DNA from: SAR202 cluster bacterium
Lineage (GTDB): Bacteria; Chloroflexota; Dehalococcoidia; Lucifugimonadales; Lucifugimonadaceae
Direction of reading: 5' to 3'
Length of the DNA stretch: 45,523 nt
Assembly (NCBI GenBank): GCA_009392285.1
Contig: VFGU01000002.1
Location: 1 to 45,523 of the forward strand
The notes under the pieces: generated by a model
Database searches by the model: none
What the model was told of the DNA's origin: nothing
Seen by the model: only the letters and a program-made list of their open reading frames with translations
Part shown: piece by piece, positions 31,548 through 41,564 of the stretch
How positions within the stretch are numbered: the first letter of the stretch is position 1
Layout of the letters: each line of letters begins with the position of its first letter
Program-made: the position numbers and the translations under genes

Positions 31548-33815
31548 ATGACACTTAAAGATAGTAAATATAATGTCATAGGAACAAGACCTATAAGACA
31601 TGATGGGATGGAAAAGGTAACTGGAAGAGCCGTGTATGGAGCAGATGTTCAACTGCCCAACATGTCTCATGGTGCTGTTTTAAGAAGCCCTCATGCTCAC
31701 GCAAAAATAATCTCTATAGATACTTCAGAGGCCGAGAAATTAGCAGGAGTTTTTGCTGTTATCACTGGAAATGATTTTGAAACAGGAATTGACAAAGATA
31801 TCGAAATTGGAGAGGGAATAGCCAATTTTAAATACGACAGTATGAACATAATGGCTAGAGATAAAGTTGGGTATATCGGTCACGCAGTTGCAGCCGTAAC
31901 TGCAAGAGATAAAAATACTGCTCTTGAAGCACTGAAGAAAATTAAGGTTGAATATGATGTATTAGAGCCTGTATTAACAGTAGATAGAGCAATTGAGAAG
32001 GATTCCCCTGTCATCCAAGAAGATTTTACTGGTGTAGATATTGATGGTGAAAGATCTTCAAAGAATGTTGCAGATTATTTCCGATTCAATTTTGGAGACA
32101 TTGAAAAAGGCTTCGAATCTTCTGACATAGTTATTGAAAAAGAGTTTACTATGCCAATGGTTCATCAAGGATATATAGAACCGCATGTAGCAGTGGCCCA
32201 GTGGGGGGAAGATGGGAGACTAACTTTATGGACATCTACTCAGGGCGCATTTCCTGTTAGAACGCAGACAGCAGGAATTCTTGGAATGCCTGAATCAAGG
32301 GTTAGGGTAATGCCGGCAGAAATTGGAGGAGGTTTCGGAGGAAAAACTAGAGTATACCTAACTCCATTGGCAGCCGTATTATCAAAAAAATCTAATAAGC
32401 CAGTTAAGATAGTTATGGATAGAATTTCTGTGTTCGATGCATCGGGCCCGGCTCCAGGAGGAAAAATAAAAATTAAATTAGGAGTTAACTCAAATAAGAA
32501 ACTAACTTCTGGATATGCAGATATAAAATTAGAAGGGGGAGCATTTGGGGGCTCAGCAGTTGGGGCTTCAGCAAAATGTGTGTTTGCATGCTACGATATT
32601 GAAAATACAAGAATAGATGGGTATGACTTAGTAGTTAATAAACCAAAATCTGCAGCATACCGTGCTCCTGGATCCCCTCAGGTTTCTTATGCAATTGAAG
32701 TTACTATTGATGAGATATGTAAAAGTCAGGGCTGGGATCCCTTAGAATTCAGAATTTTAAACGCGTCGAAAGAAGGAACAAGGAGAGGTGATGGCCCCAA
32801 ATTTCCAAAAATTGGAAATCTAGATGTTCTTGATGCTGTAAAAAAATCTGAACATTGGAATAGCAAGAAATCTGAATCTAAATCAGGCAAATTAATTGGC
32901 AGAGGAATCGCTAGTGGATACTGGATGAATGGTGGAGGAAAATCTTCAGTAACTTTGTCAATTAATGATGATGGAACTGTAACTTTATTGGAAGGAAGTG
33001 CTGATATAGGAGGGACAAGGCCTAGCATAGCTATGCAAGCAGCAGAAATATTAGGGTTATCTGCGGAAGATATGTTTCCTAGGATCCCCGATACTGATGG
33101 GGTTGGCTATACCGGAATGACTGGAGGGAGCAGAACAACTTTTGCTACTGGTTGGGCCGCAGTAAATGCTGCAAATAATCTAATTGATGAACTTAAAAAA
33201 AGGTTATCTATGATTTGGGAAATAGAGAAAAATGAAATTGACTTTAATAAAGGAATTTTTTCTTCTAAATCCGATTCTGAGTTAAAAATGAAGTTCAAAG
33301 ATCTTGCTAAAAAACTAGATGGAACAGGAGGGCCTGTAAGTTCTGTTGGTTCGGTTGACCTTGACTCTAGCAGTCATGGCTTTGGCACCCACATAGTAGA
33401 TCTTGAAATAGATCCAGAGACAGGTAAAACAGACATTATTAAATATACAGCTGTCCAAGATGTTGGGAAGGCTATTCACCCTTCATATGTAGAAGGGCAA
33501 ATACAGGGAGGTGCCGCACAAGGTATAGGATGGGCACTCAATGAAGAATATTTTATTAATGATGATGGAAAGATGTTAAATTCTAGTTATTTAGATTATA
33601 GAATGCCAACTTCTCTGGACTTGCCTATGATTGACACAATACTTGTTGAAAATGAGAATCCAGAACAACCATTTGGGGTTAGAGGAGTAGGAGAGGTTCC
33701 AATATGTCCTCCCCTTGGGGCCGTAACGAATGCTATTGAAGATGCTATTGGAGTCAGGCTAAATAGTTTGCCTATGAAACCATCTGTTATACTTAAAGCC
33801 TTATCAAATAGATAG
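31548..33815 (+). CDS. Xanthine dehydrogenase-family molybdopterin-binding subunit
   Basis: A 755-residue molybdenum hydroxylase large subunit. Family blocks include the N-terminal RHDGMEKVTGRAVYGADVQL, SPHAHAKI, HQGYIEPHVAVAQW, EIGGGFGGKT (about 261-270), YRAPGSPQ (about 370) and FGVRGVGEVPICPP near the C terminus with the catalytic Glu. The usual partner subunits, an FAD subunit and a 2Fe-2S subunit, are not adjacent, which is unusual. It opens a co-directional cluster with an isomerase, SDR and rhamnonate-dehydratase-like enzyme, so an aldehyde or sugar-derived substrate is likely. GGAG precedes the ATG. Substrate unknown. Confidence 0.85.
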   Translation: MTLKDSKYNVIGTRPIRHDGMEKVTGRAVYGADVQLPNMSHGAVLRSPHAHAKIISIDTSEAEKLAGVFAVITGNDFETGIDKDIEIGEGIANFKYDSMNIMARDKVGYIGHAVAAVTARDKNTALEALKKIKVEYDVLEPVLTVDRAIEKDSPVIQEDFTGVDIDGERSSKNVADYFRFNFGDIEKGFESSDIVIEKEFTMPMVHQGYIEPHVAVAQWGEDGRLTLWTSTQGAFPVRTQTAGILGMPESRVRVMPAEIGGGFGGKTRVYLTPLAAVLSKKSNKPVKIVMDRISVFDASGPAPGGKIKIKLGVNSNKKLTSGYADIKLEGGAFGGSAVGASAKCVFACYDIENTRIDGYDLVVNKPKSAAYRAPGSPQVSYAIEVTIDEICKSQGWDPLEFRILNASKEGTRRGDGPKFPKIGNLDVLDAVKKSEHWNSKKSESKSGKLIGRGIASGYWMNGGGKSSVTLSINDDGTVTLLEGSADIGGTRPSIAMQAAEILGLSAEDMFPRIPDTDGVGYTGMTGGSRTTFATGWAAVNAANNLIDELKKRLSMIWEIEKNEIDFNKGIFSSKSDSELKMKFKDLAKKLDGTGGPVSSVGSVDLDSSSHGFGTHIVDLEIDPETGKTDIIKYTAVQDVGKAIHPSYVEGQIQGGAAQGIGWALNEEYFINDDGKMLNSSYLDYRMPTSLDLPMIDTILVENENPEQPFGVRGVGEVPICPPLGAVTNAIEDAIGVRLNSLPMKPSVILKALSNR

Positions 33816-33823
33816 GAGGTTTT

Positions 33824-34738
33824 ATGCATCTTGGTGCCGCATCTATGTTGGGAGCAACCGGATCCAATGGTTCGGATAATGGAATTCCCAAAGATTTTGA
33901 CGTCTTAACTTTCACTTCTTCAGATCTTAATGAGGTTTCATCAATAGGATTCACAGTTCACAATTTGGTAGTTAATAATCCAAAATCATTTACTGAAGAT
34001 AATATAAAAAAGATAAAAGAAGATTTTCATAATAACTCCCTAATTATAGGCCAGACAAATGGAAGATATGGCGGAGGTTTAGTTAGCCCAGATGAAAAAG
34101 TTAGAGAAGAAGCAATATCATTTGTAAAAAATATGTGCCTAATTACCTCTAAATTAGGAGCACCAAATACATATTTAAGGCCTGGCAGTGTTAATCCAAA
34201 TGGCCCATGGCTACCACACCCTGAAAACCATTCTAATAAAGTTTTTGACAGGCTTGTTGATTCGACGAAAAAGATATGTTCAGTTGCAGAAGATGAAGGT
34301 GTCATGCTTTCTTTGGAAGGTGGATATGTTTCGCCAATATATTCTGCAAGAAGAACCAAAGATTTTATTGATGCTGTTGGATCTAAGAATTTAGGGTTCA
34401 ATCAGGATCCTGTAAATTTTATTTCAAATTTAAATGAAGCCTATAACACAAAAGAATTTTTGGAAGATTTTTTTACCTTATTAGGAGATCATACCCTAGG
34501 GGCACACCTAAAAGATTTTAAGGTTATTGATACTCTTCTATTACGATTTGAAGAAGAGTATTTGGGTTACGGAATGATGGACCAAGTCTACTTTTTAAAA
34601 AGAATGCAGGATATATGCCCTGATGGTCATATTCTCATTGAGCATATTCCAAGAGATAAGTTCAAACCTTCATATGATCATACATTAGAATTTTCTAAAA
34701 AGGCTGGTGTAGAATGGGATAATTATAAGGGGGAATAA
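33824..34738 (+). CDS. Sugar phosphate isomerase/epimerase-like TIM barrel
   Basis: A 304-residue xylose-isomerase-like TIM-barrel protein. The barrel acids are visible in LSLEGGYVSPIYS (about 162), LGFNQDPVNFIS (about 190), HLKDFKVIDT (about 224) and the C-terminal LIEHIPRD (about 274), the usual Glu/Asp/His/Glu set for a divalent metal. A strong AGGAGG site precedes the ATG, 8 bp after the molybdenum-hydroxylase stop. It overlaps the SDR start by one base (TAATG). It probably isomerises or epimerises an intermediate of the same sugar-acid pathway. Confidence 0.75.
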   Translation: MHLGAASMLGATGSNGSDNGIPKDFDVLTFTSSDLNEVSSIGFTVHNLVVNNPKSFTEDNIKKIKEDFHNNSLIIGQTNGRYGGGLVSPDEKVREEAISFVKNMCLITSKLGAPNTYLRPGSVNPNGPWLPHPENHSNKVFDRLVDSTKKICSVAEDEGVMLSLEGGYVSPIYSARRTKDFIDAVGSKNLGFNQDPVNFISNLNEAYNTKEFLEDFFTLLGDHTLGAHLKDFKVIDTLLLRFEEEYLGYGMMDQVYFLKRMQDICPDGHILIEHIPRDKFKPSYDHTLEFSKKAGVEWDNYKGE

Positions 34739-35487
34739 TGAAATTAGATTTATCAAACAAAAATATTTTGATTACTGGTGCGGCGACAGGCATGGGAAGA
34801 GCGTCCGCAATTGAGACGGCAAAGCATGGAGCAAATGTAGCTATCGTCGATATAAACTCGGAAGGTTTAGATGAAGTATCAAAAGAACTCACAAAATTAA
34901 ACGCAAATTACAAGACTTACTTAATTGACGTCACATCAATTGATGAAACTGAAAAAAAGATAGGCGAGATAGAGAAATGGTTTGATGGAGGTATAAATTG
35001 TTTGGTGCATTTTGCAGGTGCTCTTGAAGGCTCTGTTGTGGATATAGATGAACTTTCCCCTGAAACATGGCACAGGATAATAAATATTAATCTTAATGGA
35101 ACATATAACGTAACTAGATCAGTTGCCAAATTCATGAAAAAAAGAAAGAGTGGGGTTATTCTTCTAACCTCTTCTGGGGCAGGTGTTTTAGGTCCAGGAT
35201 CTTCTGCACCTTATAGTTCAAGTAAAGGTGGAACTCATGGGCTAACGCTCCATCTGCAAGAATATCTATCAGAAAATGGGGTCAGAATTCATGATATTCT
35301 TCCTGGAAGCATAAAATCTCCTCTAAAAGAAGGGCAACTAAGTGAAGCTCTAAAAAACACAGGTGATGTTAAAGTTTTTGATAAAAATACTAAGGAACTG
35401 GGTGATCCAGATGGAGTTGCAAAAATTGTGGCATTTATTGTTAGTGATAATGCTGATTATTTACGAGGAAGTATTGTTACAAGATGA
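34738..35487 (+). CDS. Short-chain dehydrogenase/reductase
   Basis: A 249-residue classical SDR. The cofactor motif TGAATGMG (13-20) and Asp38 at the end of strand 2 indicate NAD rather than NADP. The catalytic Ser145/146, Tyr159 and Lys163 (YSSSK) are present, and HFAGALEG is the NAG-like segment. Length is normal. It sits between the isomerase and a 52-aa Cys-rich protein, both joined by start-stop overlaps, in the sugar-acid cluster. A likely role is oxidising a sugar or sugar acid, as L-rhamnose and L-fucose dehydrogenases do, but the substrate is inferred. Confidence 0.85.
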   Translation: MKLDLSNKNILITGAATGMGRASAIETAKHGANVAIVDINSEGLDEVSKELTKLNANYKTYLIDVTSIDETEKKIGEIEKWFDGGINCLVHFAGALEGSVVDIDELSPETWHRIININLNGTYNVTRSVAKFMKKRKSGVILLTSSGAGVLGPGSSAPYSSSKGGTHGLTLHLQEYLSENGVRIHDILPGSIKSPLKEGQLSEALKNTGDVKVFDKNTKELGDPDGVAKIVAFIVSDNADYLRGSIVTR

Positions 35488-35642
35488 AAACTAAACTGTT
35501 AAATATAAAAATTATTCAAGATTCTGAACAGCATCATGAGTGCAATGGTAAATGCACTGGAAAAAACGGGAATGATGGCTATTGTTACCATGAAAATGGA
35601 ACAAGACATAAAGTTGGTTTATGCAAGAGGAAGCATAAATAG
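35484..35642 (+). CDS. Small Cys/His-rich protein (52 aa) inside the sugar-acid operon
   Basis: A 52-residue ORF whose ATG overlaps the SDR stop (ATGA, 35484-35487) and whose TAG overlaps the next gene's GTG by one base (35642). Both junctions argue for translational coupling and a real gene. The protein is basic and rich in Cys and His: HHECNGKC (about 17-24), a YCYH segment (33-36) and GLCKRKHK at the end, with cysteines at 20, 24, 34 and 47. That suggests a small zinc- or iron-binding fold. I do not recognise it. It could be an accessory of the molybdenum hydroxylase or the dehydratase. Confidence 0.65.
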   Translation: MKTKLLNIKIIQDSEQHHECNGKCTGKNGNDGYCYHENGTRHKVGLCKRKHK

Positions 35643-36847
35643 TGAAAATTACCAAAGTTAAAGCTGTAAGAACCGAATATCCTAGAATACCTCAGAAGAC
35701 AAAACCTAGAAAAGCAGACAAGTATGCAGGCAAAATAGCTACAGGAAGTCCAATGTCTACATCATTGGGCGGCAGATATTTTCATACGGAAGGTTGGTGG
35801 GACCACGCTTTAATGAAAGGGGTTGGAGCAGGGATAGAAAGAGATGTTGGATGTATAGTTGAATGTGAAGATGGTAGTTGGGGATTTGGGTTTTCGGATA
35901 GAGGAAGAATAACTGCATCAATAATTGATGATTATATTGCCCCCAATTTAATTGGGAGGAATGTTTTCGAAACCGAAAAGATTTATGACATGATGACCAG
36001 AATTCTCTCCCCTATTGGGTCAAATTCCTTTTCTACGAGAGCTATTAGTGCAGTTGATCTAGCCCTTTGGGATTTAAAAGGAAAATTGCTTGGCAGGCCA
36101 ATATATGAAATTCTAGGCGGATCCATTACAGAAAAAATTCCGTTATATGCTAGCTCTAATAACACTGAGTGGCTAAAAGAGTTAGGGTTTAAAAATTTTA
36201 AAAGGTTTATTTCTTGGGGGCCTAGAGACCAACTATCAGGCATTAATAAAGTCGAGAAAGAAATTGCGGATGCCAGAGATTTAATTGGCTATGAGTCAGA
36301 ATTAATGCTTGACTGCTGGTTAAGTATGGACATAGAGACTACTGTAAGAGTATCTGAACAATTAAAACCTTATAAATTAAAATGGATAGAAGATGCTTTA
36401 TTATCTGAAAGTATCACTCAATACGAGGTTTTAAGAAACAGAATCCCACAACAAACTTTGGCGACAGGAGAGCATTGGTATGGGGTACACCCTTTCTCAC
36501 ATGCAGCATCAAAAGGCATAATAGATATATTGCAACCAGATATAACTTGGGTTGGGGGATTGTCAGCAATAATTAAAATTGTTCATATAGCAGAATCAGC
36601 TGGTATTGATGTTATTTTGCACGGAGGAGGAGGATCTGCTTTCGGGCAACATGCCTCTTATGGCCTTACAGGAATCTCAATGATTGAATGTTCTGGTCCA
36701 GTTATTACACCAATCGGAGTACCTTTAGAAGAAAAAGACAGATTTCCTGGAACTCCAGTACCAAAAGATGGGACAATTATACCGTCAGATGCTCCTGGAT
36801 TTGGATTAGAAATGAAAAAAGAATGGCTGCCAGATTTCTTTAGTTAA
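35642..36847 (+). CDS. Enolase-superfamily dehydratase, L-rhamnonate dehydratase-like
   Basis: A 401-residue MR/MLE protein. The metal ligands appear as LMLDCW (Asp224), KWIED (Glu250) and TGEHWY (Glu277), and the catalytic pair as Asp300 (LQPD) and His327 (ILHGGG). This His-Asp arrangement and the spacing agree with L-rhamnonate dehydratase (RhmD), where the equivalents lie about two or three residues later. It would dehydrate an aldonate to a 2-keto-3-deoxy acid. The start is GTG, with an AGAGGAAG site upstream inside the small Cys-rich gene. Its 3' end overlaps the convergent MscS gene by 8 bp. A relative acting on fuconate or another sugar acid is possible. Confidence 0.82.
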   Translation: MKITKVKAVRTEYPRIPQKTKPRKADKYAGKIATGSPMSTSLGGRYFHTEGWWDHALMKGVGAGIERDVGCIVECEDGSWGFGFSDRGRITASIIDDYIAPNLIGRNVFETEKIYDMMTRILSPIGSNSFSTRAISAVDLALWDLKGKLLGRPIYEILGGSITEKIPLYASSNNTEWLKELGFKNFKRFISWGPRDQLSGINKVEKEIADARDLIGYESELMLDCWLSMDIETTVRVSEQLKPYKLKWIEDALLSESITQYEVLRNRIPQQTLATGEHWYGVHPFSHAASKGIIDILQPDITWVGGLSAIIKIVHIAESAGIDVILHGGGGSAFGQHASYGLTGISMIECSGPVITPIGVPLEEKDRFPGTPVPKDGTIIPSDAPGFGLEMKKEWLPDFFS

Positions 36848-37961
36848 TAACTCTTATTTGATTATAAGGAATCTTTATTCCCTCATCGTCAAAAGCGATT
36901 TTTATCAGCCTTATTACTTGAGTCCTGACTTCCCATTGTTTGCCAGGCTGAGTAACGCCAACAAATTTAAGTCTAACCCCAGAATCAGAGAAGGAAGTTA
37001 TAGTCCAAACCCTCGGCTTTTCTTTTATAAATTTTCCAATGTCTGGGTCACTTTCAACTTTGTCTCCGATATTATTTAATGTCTTGATTGCTTTTTCTAG
37101 ATCTTCTTCATAACTCACATGAATCTCTATATTAACCCTAGACCATTGACTGGTAAGATTGGTAATAATATCAGTTGAACTATTAGGAATAATATGCAGT
37201 GCTCCATCTAAATCTCTAATTAATATTCTTCTTAAATTCAAATCCTCAACTAAACCTGCTCTTCCATGGATTCTTACAATGTCGCCTTTCCTCAATTGGT
37301 TTTCTGCAATAATTAACATACCTTGTATAACATCTTTTACTAGGCTTTGAGAGCCTAAACCAACTGCTATTCCTAATATTGATATACCTGCTACTAATGA
37401 AGTGACAGGGACTCCTAATATCGACAATACGGTCAAGACAGCAATTAAAACGACGAAAATTCTTAGCACACTTCTTATTACAATAGCGAATGTTTCTACT
37501 CTCTTTTCGTTTTCAGAACTATGCTCTCCGGCTCTTGTTCCAGAATTTAAATAAAGTTTAATAAGATTTGGCATTATAGTGCCTGCTATCCTCAAAGAGA
37601 TATATGCAAGTATAATCACTATAAGAATTGGTATTCCATTTGAAACAATTAATTTATAAGATGCTCCTATAGCCCAATCCAAACCAGCGTCACTCTCACC
37701 AATATTTAAAACAGATAATATTCCAAAAAAACTAGGGATTCCTGCCACAACAAAAGCGACTAATATCACAAATATATTTTTAATATTATTGACTAATTTT
37801 TGAGAATTAGGATCTGAAATTCTTTCTGGATCAACACCAAGCAACTTTAAACCTTTAAATATAAGATAAGAAATAAGCCAAACACTGACGATCCCCGCGA
37901 TACCAATTAGTATTAACCAAATTCCCTTATCTAAAAACCATATGTTGAAAGAATTTTGCAT
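36840..37961 (-). CDS. MscS-family mechanosensitive channel
   Basis: A 373-residue membrane protein with about four to five helices before the MscS core. The pore helix and beta domain are recognisable: SILGIAVGLGSQSLVKDVIQG (about 193-213), IIAENQLRKGDIV and GLVEDLNLRRILIRDLDGALHIIPNSS, shortened as LRRILIRDLDGALHIIPNS. The C-terminal alpha-beta domain follows. It would open under membrane tension to release osmolytes. Spacing of 63 bp to the divergent YeiH gene. Larger than E. coli MscS by an N-terminal membrane extension. Confidence 0.85.
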   Translation of the reverse strand: MQNSFNIWFLDKGIWLILIGIAGIVSVWLISYLIFKGLKLLGVDPERISDPNSQKLVNNIKNIFVILVAFVVAGIPSFFGILSVLNIGESDAGLDWAIGASYKLIVSNGIPILIVIILAYISLRIAGTIMPNLIKLYLNSGTRAGEHSSENEKRVETFAIVIRSVLRIFVVLIAVLTVLSILGVPVTSLVAGISILGIAVGLGSQSLVKDVIQGMLIIAENQLRKGDIVRIHGRAGLVEDLNLRRILIRDLDGALHIIPNSSTDIITNLTSQWSRVNIEIHVSYEEDLEKAIKTLNNIGDKVESDPDIGKFIKEKPRVWTITSFSDSGVRLKFVGVTQPGKQWEVRTQVIRLIKIAFDDEGIKIPYNQIRVIN

Positions 37962-38024
37962 AGTCTTTTATTAATATTGTGCTCTTTTCCCAAACTCAAA
38001 ATAAAAAATGTGTAAAATACATTT

Positions 38025-39047
38025 ATGATTTTCTTTCGTGAAAACTTCAAAGGTTTTTTATTATGTATCTCAATCTGTGCTACAAGCTATGTAATCCAAT
38101 TTATTGAAATAAGTATATTTAATCAAAAAATATTCGATGTATTAATAATTGCATTGTTACTTGGAATTATTGTAAAAAATATACCCTTTGAAATACCTCA
38201 AATTTTTTCTAAAGACGATAAAGCACCAAAATTTGCTTCAAAACAATTATTAGAATTTGCAGTTATATTGCTTGGATTTAAAGTTAATTTCTCATTAATT
38301 AAAGAAAGTGGAATTTCTTTAATAATACTTGCTGTAATATCTGTAATTACTTGCATGATACTGGTTTTCATTTTATGTAAATATATATTCAATCTTGAAA
38401 AAAGTGTTTCGATACTGGTTGCTGTAGGAAATTCAATATGCGGTAACTCTGCTGTTGCAGCAATGGCCTCTGTGATTAAATCAACCCCTAATCATATTGC
38501 TATCGCGATAAGTTTTAGTGCTGTTATTGGCCTCGTTCAAGTTTTACTATTACCACTAATATCAGTTTTTACTAATATCACCGATTTTCAATATGGAGTA
38601 ATTGCTGGATTGTCGGTTTACGCAGTTCCTCAAGTAGTAGCTGCTTCTTTTGTGGTAAGCACTGAGGCTGGACTAATTGCAACCCAAGTCAAATTACTAA
38701 GAGTTTTGATGTTGGGTCCTGTAATTATTGCTGTAAATTTTCTTATTAAATCCAACAATAGAGGCAATTCAAAATTTCAGAACTTAAATACTTACATTCC
38801 TTGGTTTATTGTTGGATTTCTACTAGCTTCAATAGTTGGGTCATTGAATTTATTACCTAACACACTTATTGATTATATCGCTACATTCAGCAAAATATTA
38901 TTTGCAATTTCCATGGCAGGAATTGGACTTACTGTAGACATAAAAGACCTTAAAGGGTCTGCATTTAAAGTCTCGTTGGCAGTTATTTTTGCAACTTTAC
39001 TTATGATAACAATTGGGGTTATAGGAATAAATTTATTTAATTTTTAA
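38025..39047 (+). CDS. YeiH/UPF0324 family putative sulfate exporter
   Basis: A 340-residue, roughly ten-helix membrane protein of the YeiH (UPF0324) family. Signature segments are present: [15 protein letters not shown] (about 74-88), [17 protein letters not shown] (about 131-147), and [18 protein letters not shown] (about 193-210). Members linked with sulfonate breakdown are proposed to export sulfate or sulfite, but this role is not proven. Here it could remove oxidised sulfur produced from sulfur compounds taken up at 4395. It ends inside the convergent sucD gene with a 15-bp overlap. No operon partner. Confidence 0.83.
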   Translation: MIFFRENFKGFLLCISICATSYVIQFIEISIFNQKIFDVLIIALLLGIIVKNIPFEIPQIFSKDDKAPKFASKQLLEFAVILLGFKVNFSLIKESGISLIILAVISVITCMILVFILCKYIFNLEKSVSILVAVGNSICGNSAVAAMASVIKSTPNHIAIAISFSAVIGLVQVLLLPLISVFTNITDFQYGVIAGLSVYAVPQVVAASFVVSTEAGLIATQVKLLRVLMLGPVIIAVNFLIKSNNRGNSKFQNLNTYIPWFIVGFLLASIVGSLNLLPNTLIDYIATFSKILFAISMAGIGLTVDIKDLKGSAFKVSLAVIFATLLMITIGVIGINLFNF

Positions 39048-39911
39048 TAACTCTTTAACCTTCTGTCCGATTTCTGTCGGCGAATCTGCTATAACAACTC
39101 CTGCATCTTTTAGTGAATTAATTTTTTCAGATGCTAGTGCAGATTTTCCAGTTATCACAGCGCCTGCATGCCCCATCCTTCTTCCTTCTGGTGCTGTTTG
39201 TCCAACTATACTTGCCACAACTGGCTTTGAAACAGAATTTTTTATTCTTTCAGCAGCCTCTTGCTCTTTTGTGCCTCCTATTTCACCGATCATCACAATA
39301 GCCTCTGTGTTATCATCTTCCTCAAACATATCAATAACATCAACAAATGAAGTGCCATTTATCGGATCTCCTCCTATTCCAACACAAGCACTCTGCCCTA
39401 TTCCTAGTTTGGTTAATTGAACTATTGCCTCATAAGTAAGTGTTCCGCTTCTAGAAACAACTCCCACATTCCCAGGTTTAACTATACTTCCTGGAATGAT
39501 ACCGACTTTTAGTTTTTTCTCAGGAATTAAATACCCAGGGCAATTGGGCCCAATAAGCCTAGTCATCTTGCCTTTAAGATATTCATTGACTTTCACCATA
39601 TCTGCGATGGGTATCCCTTCAGTTACACATACAATTACAGATATATTTGCATCAATCTGTTCTATTATTGCATCAGCCGCAAATGGGGCTGGGACAAAAA
39701 TTAGTCCTATATCAGGAGAAGTTTCACTCACTGCTTCATTTACACTGCCAAAAATAGGAATATCTTGTTTAAATTTTTCGCCAGCCTTAGTTGGATGAAC
39801 ACCAGAAACAATATTTGTCCCAAATTCAATACATCTTTCAGCCTGAAAACTGCCATCTCGGCCTAATCCTTGAATTAATACTTTATTAGAATTTTTATTA
39901 AGAAGGCTCAT
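39033..39911 (-). CDS. sucD: Succinyl-CoA synthetase alpha subunit
   Basis: A 292-residue CoA-ligase alpha subunit. The CoA-binding Rossmann region is [22 protein letters not shown], shortened as [12 protein letters not shown] (11-22); GPNCPG (121-126) and the phosphohistidine loop [10 protein letters not shown] (243-252, His248) are intact. It forms the TCA-cycle enzyme with SucC, making ATP or GTP from succinyl-CoA. Start and stop overlap with sucC (ATGA at 39908-39911). It closes a long minus-strand gene run that begins near moeB. Confidence 0.93.
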   Translation of the reverse strand: MSLLNKNSNKVLIQGLGRDGSFQAERCIEFGTNIVSGVHPTKAGEKFKQDIPIFGSVNEAVSETSPDIGLIFVPAPFAADAIIEQIDANISVIVCVTEGIPIADMVKVNEYLKGKMTRLIGPNCPGYLIPEKKLKVGIIPGSIVKPGNVGVVSRSGTLTYEAIVQLTKLGIGQSACVGIGGDPINGTSFVDVIDMFEEDDNTEAIVMIGEIGGTKEQEAAERIKNSVSKPVVASIVGQTAPEGRRMGHAGAVITGKSALASEKINSLKDAGVVIADSPTEIGQKVKELLKIK

Positions 39912-41074
39912 GATATACCTAACTTATTTCTTATTTCAAGAGCAGCTGAAGGCAAGTCTTCTGCAAAACTTATATCTAGGGCAGATTTTTCTAGCAATAA
40001 TTTTGCATCATTAGAATTTGTGCCTCGTAATACAACCACCATAGGAATAGAATTATTACTTTCTTTAAAACCATTAATTATTCCTTTTGCAGCAACATCA
40101 CACCTCAATATGCCTCCAAATAGATTAACTAAAATGATCTCGACATCTCTATCTGAGGCAATAATTTTATAAGCTTCTTCTATTCTTTCCTCAGAAGCAC
40201 TGCCTCCAACATCTAAAAAATTTGCAGGAGCAGTTCCAGCTTTTATAGTTATATCCATGGTTGCCATAGCCAAACCTGCGCCATTAACCATACACCCAAC
40301 CTTGCCTCCATCAAGTTTTATATAAGCTAGATCGCTACTTAATGCCTTTAATTCAGCCTGATTCATTTGGGTTTTATCAAATAAATCTTCAAGATCTGAA
40401 TGCCTGAAAATTGAATCATCATCAATGGTTATTTTCGCATCCAAAGCTAGCGCTTTTTCCTTCTTAGTAACTGCAAGAGGATTGATCTCAATTAAAGTGC
40501 AATCTAAAGAATTAAATATCTCATATAAATTTTGAATTATTGAAAAAATTTGTTGAGAAACTTTTTTTTCTAATTTTAATAATGACAATAAATTTCTTAT
40601 CTTATAAGGAGATGGCCCAATAAGCGGATTCACATGAATTTTTATTATTTTCTCTGGGGTTTTTTCTGCAACTTCTTCTATATTCATGCCACCTTCAGTA
40701 GAAAAAATTATTACAGGACATTTTTCATCAAAATCCATTGTTACGGCAAGATAAAACTCTCTAGAAATATCAGAAGCCTCTTCCACATAAACTTTATTTA
40801 TAGGAAATTCAGTACCTCCTGATTGAAATGTTTTTAAAGTCGACCCTAGCATCTCTTGAGCAACTTTTTTTGCCTCTTCGGGCCCTTCAGTAACTTTAAT
40901 TCCGCCAGCTTTTCCTCTTCCGCCAGCATGGACTTGTGCTTTTATAACTGATCTTCCATTTATTGATTTAGCTATTTCTTCGCACTCTAAGTCTGACGAT
41001 GCTACTTTACCAAAAGGTATAGGAACATTATGTTCATTTAAAATATTTTTTGCTTGATATTCGTGTAGTTGCAC
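39908..41074 (-). CDS. sucC: Succinyl-CoA synthetase beta subunit
   Basis: A 388-residue ATP-grasp subunit starting with the family [12 protein letters not shown]. Other blocks are [17 protein letters not shown] (45-61), EINPLAVT (about 196) and [25 protein letters not shown] in the C-terminal flavodoxin-like domain. The start is a GTG at 41074 with no obvious ribosome-binding site; the length and N-terminal match leave no better choice. It precedes sucD with a 4-base overlap and follows pgpA by 24 bp. Confidence 0.93.
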   Translation of the reverse strand: MQLHEYQAKNILNEHNVPIPFGKVASSDLECEEIAKSINGRSVIKAQVHAGGRGKAGGIKVTEGPEEAKKVAQEMLGSTLKTFQSGGTEFPINKVYVEEASDISREFYLAVTMDFDEKCPVIIFSTEGGMNIEEVAEKTPEKIIKIHVNPLIGPSPYKIRNLLSLLKLEKKVSQQIFSIIQNLYEIFNSLDCTLIEINPLAVTKKEKALALDAKITIDDDSIFRHSDLEDLFDKTQMNQAELKALSSDLAYIKLDGGKVGCMVNGAGLAMATMDITIKAGTAPANFLDVGGSASEERIEEAYKIIASDRDVEIILVNLFGGILRCDVAAKGIINGFKESNNSIPMVVVLRGTNSNDAKLLLEKSALDISFAEDLPSAALEIRNKLGIS

Positions 41075-41098
41075 AGAAGTTTATCTTTCGCCTTCCCC

Positions 41099-41560
41099 TT
41101 AAAAAATAAATTTAATTATATAAATAATTATTAAAGAATATAGCCCTGCAAATACATCATCCAAAATAATGCCGAGGCTTCCATTCAATTTTTCTATTTT
41201 ATGTATGCCCAGTAATTTTGTAATGTCAAAAAATCTAAATAATAAAAAAGATAACAATATTAATAAAGTTGAATTATCTACTATCAGCAGCACTATCCAC
41301 ATACCAATAAATTCATCTATAACAACAAAGTTAGGATCTTTCAATTCAGCATTATCCTTTTCAAATCTAAAATTTGTTGAAATAAAACCAATAGGCAGAA
41401 TAATTAATAAAATAATTAATCGAACAAAAAATTCTATATTCTCGCCAAAAATTAGAATTATTAAGCATGCAAATAAACTGCAAAAAGTTCCTGATCCAAT
41501 TTTGATATAACCTATTCCAAAAACTGAATAAATAGGTCTGAAGAACTTTTCTAGTGCCAT
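41099..41560 (-). CDS. pgpA: Phosphatidylglycerophosphatase A
   Basis: A 153-residue membrane protein of the PgpA family, which removes the phosphate from phosphatidylglycerophosphate in phospholipid synthesis. The N-terminal IGSGTFCSLFA replaces the usual APGTxGSL, and the metal-binding DPNFVVIDEFIGMW (75-89, Asp82/Glu83) is well kept. About four helices. It starts 4 bp after the hydroxypyruvate isomerase gene. Slightly short but complete. Confidence 0.83.
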   Translation of the reverse strand: MALEKFFRPIYSVFGIGYIKIGSGTFCSLFACLIILIFGENIEFFVRLIILLIILPIGFISTNFRFEKDNAELKDPNFVVIDEFIGMWIVLLIVDNSTLLILLSFLLFRFFDITKLLGIHKIEKLNGSLGIILDDVFAGLYSLIIIYIIKFIF

Positions 41561-41564
41561 ATAA

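Noticed and set aside
41169-41510. Open frame of 113 codons on the plus strand
   Set aside because: Antisense to pgpA, whose metal-binding motif is intact; the plus-strand product is low-complexity Asn/Lys/Ile.
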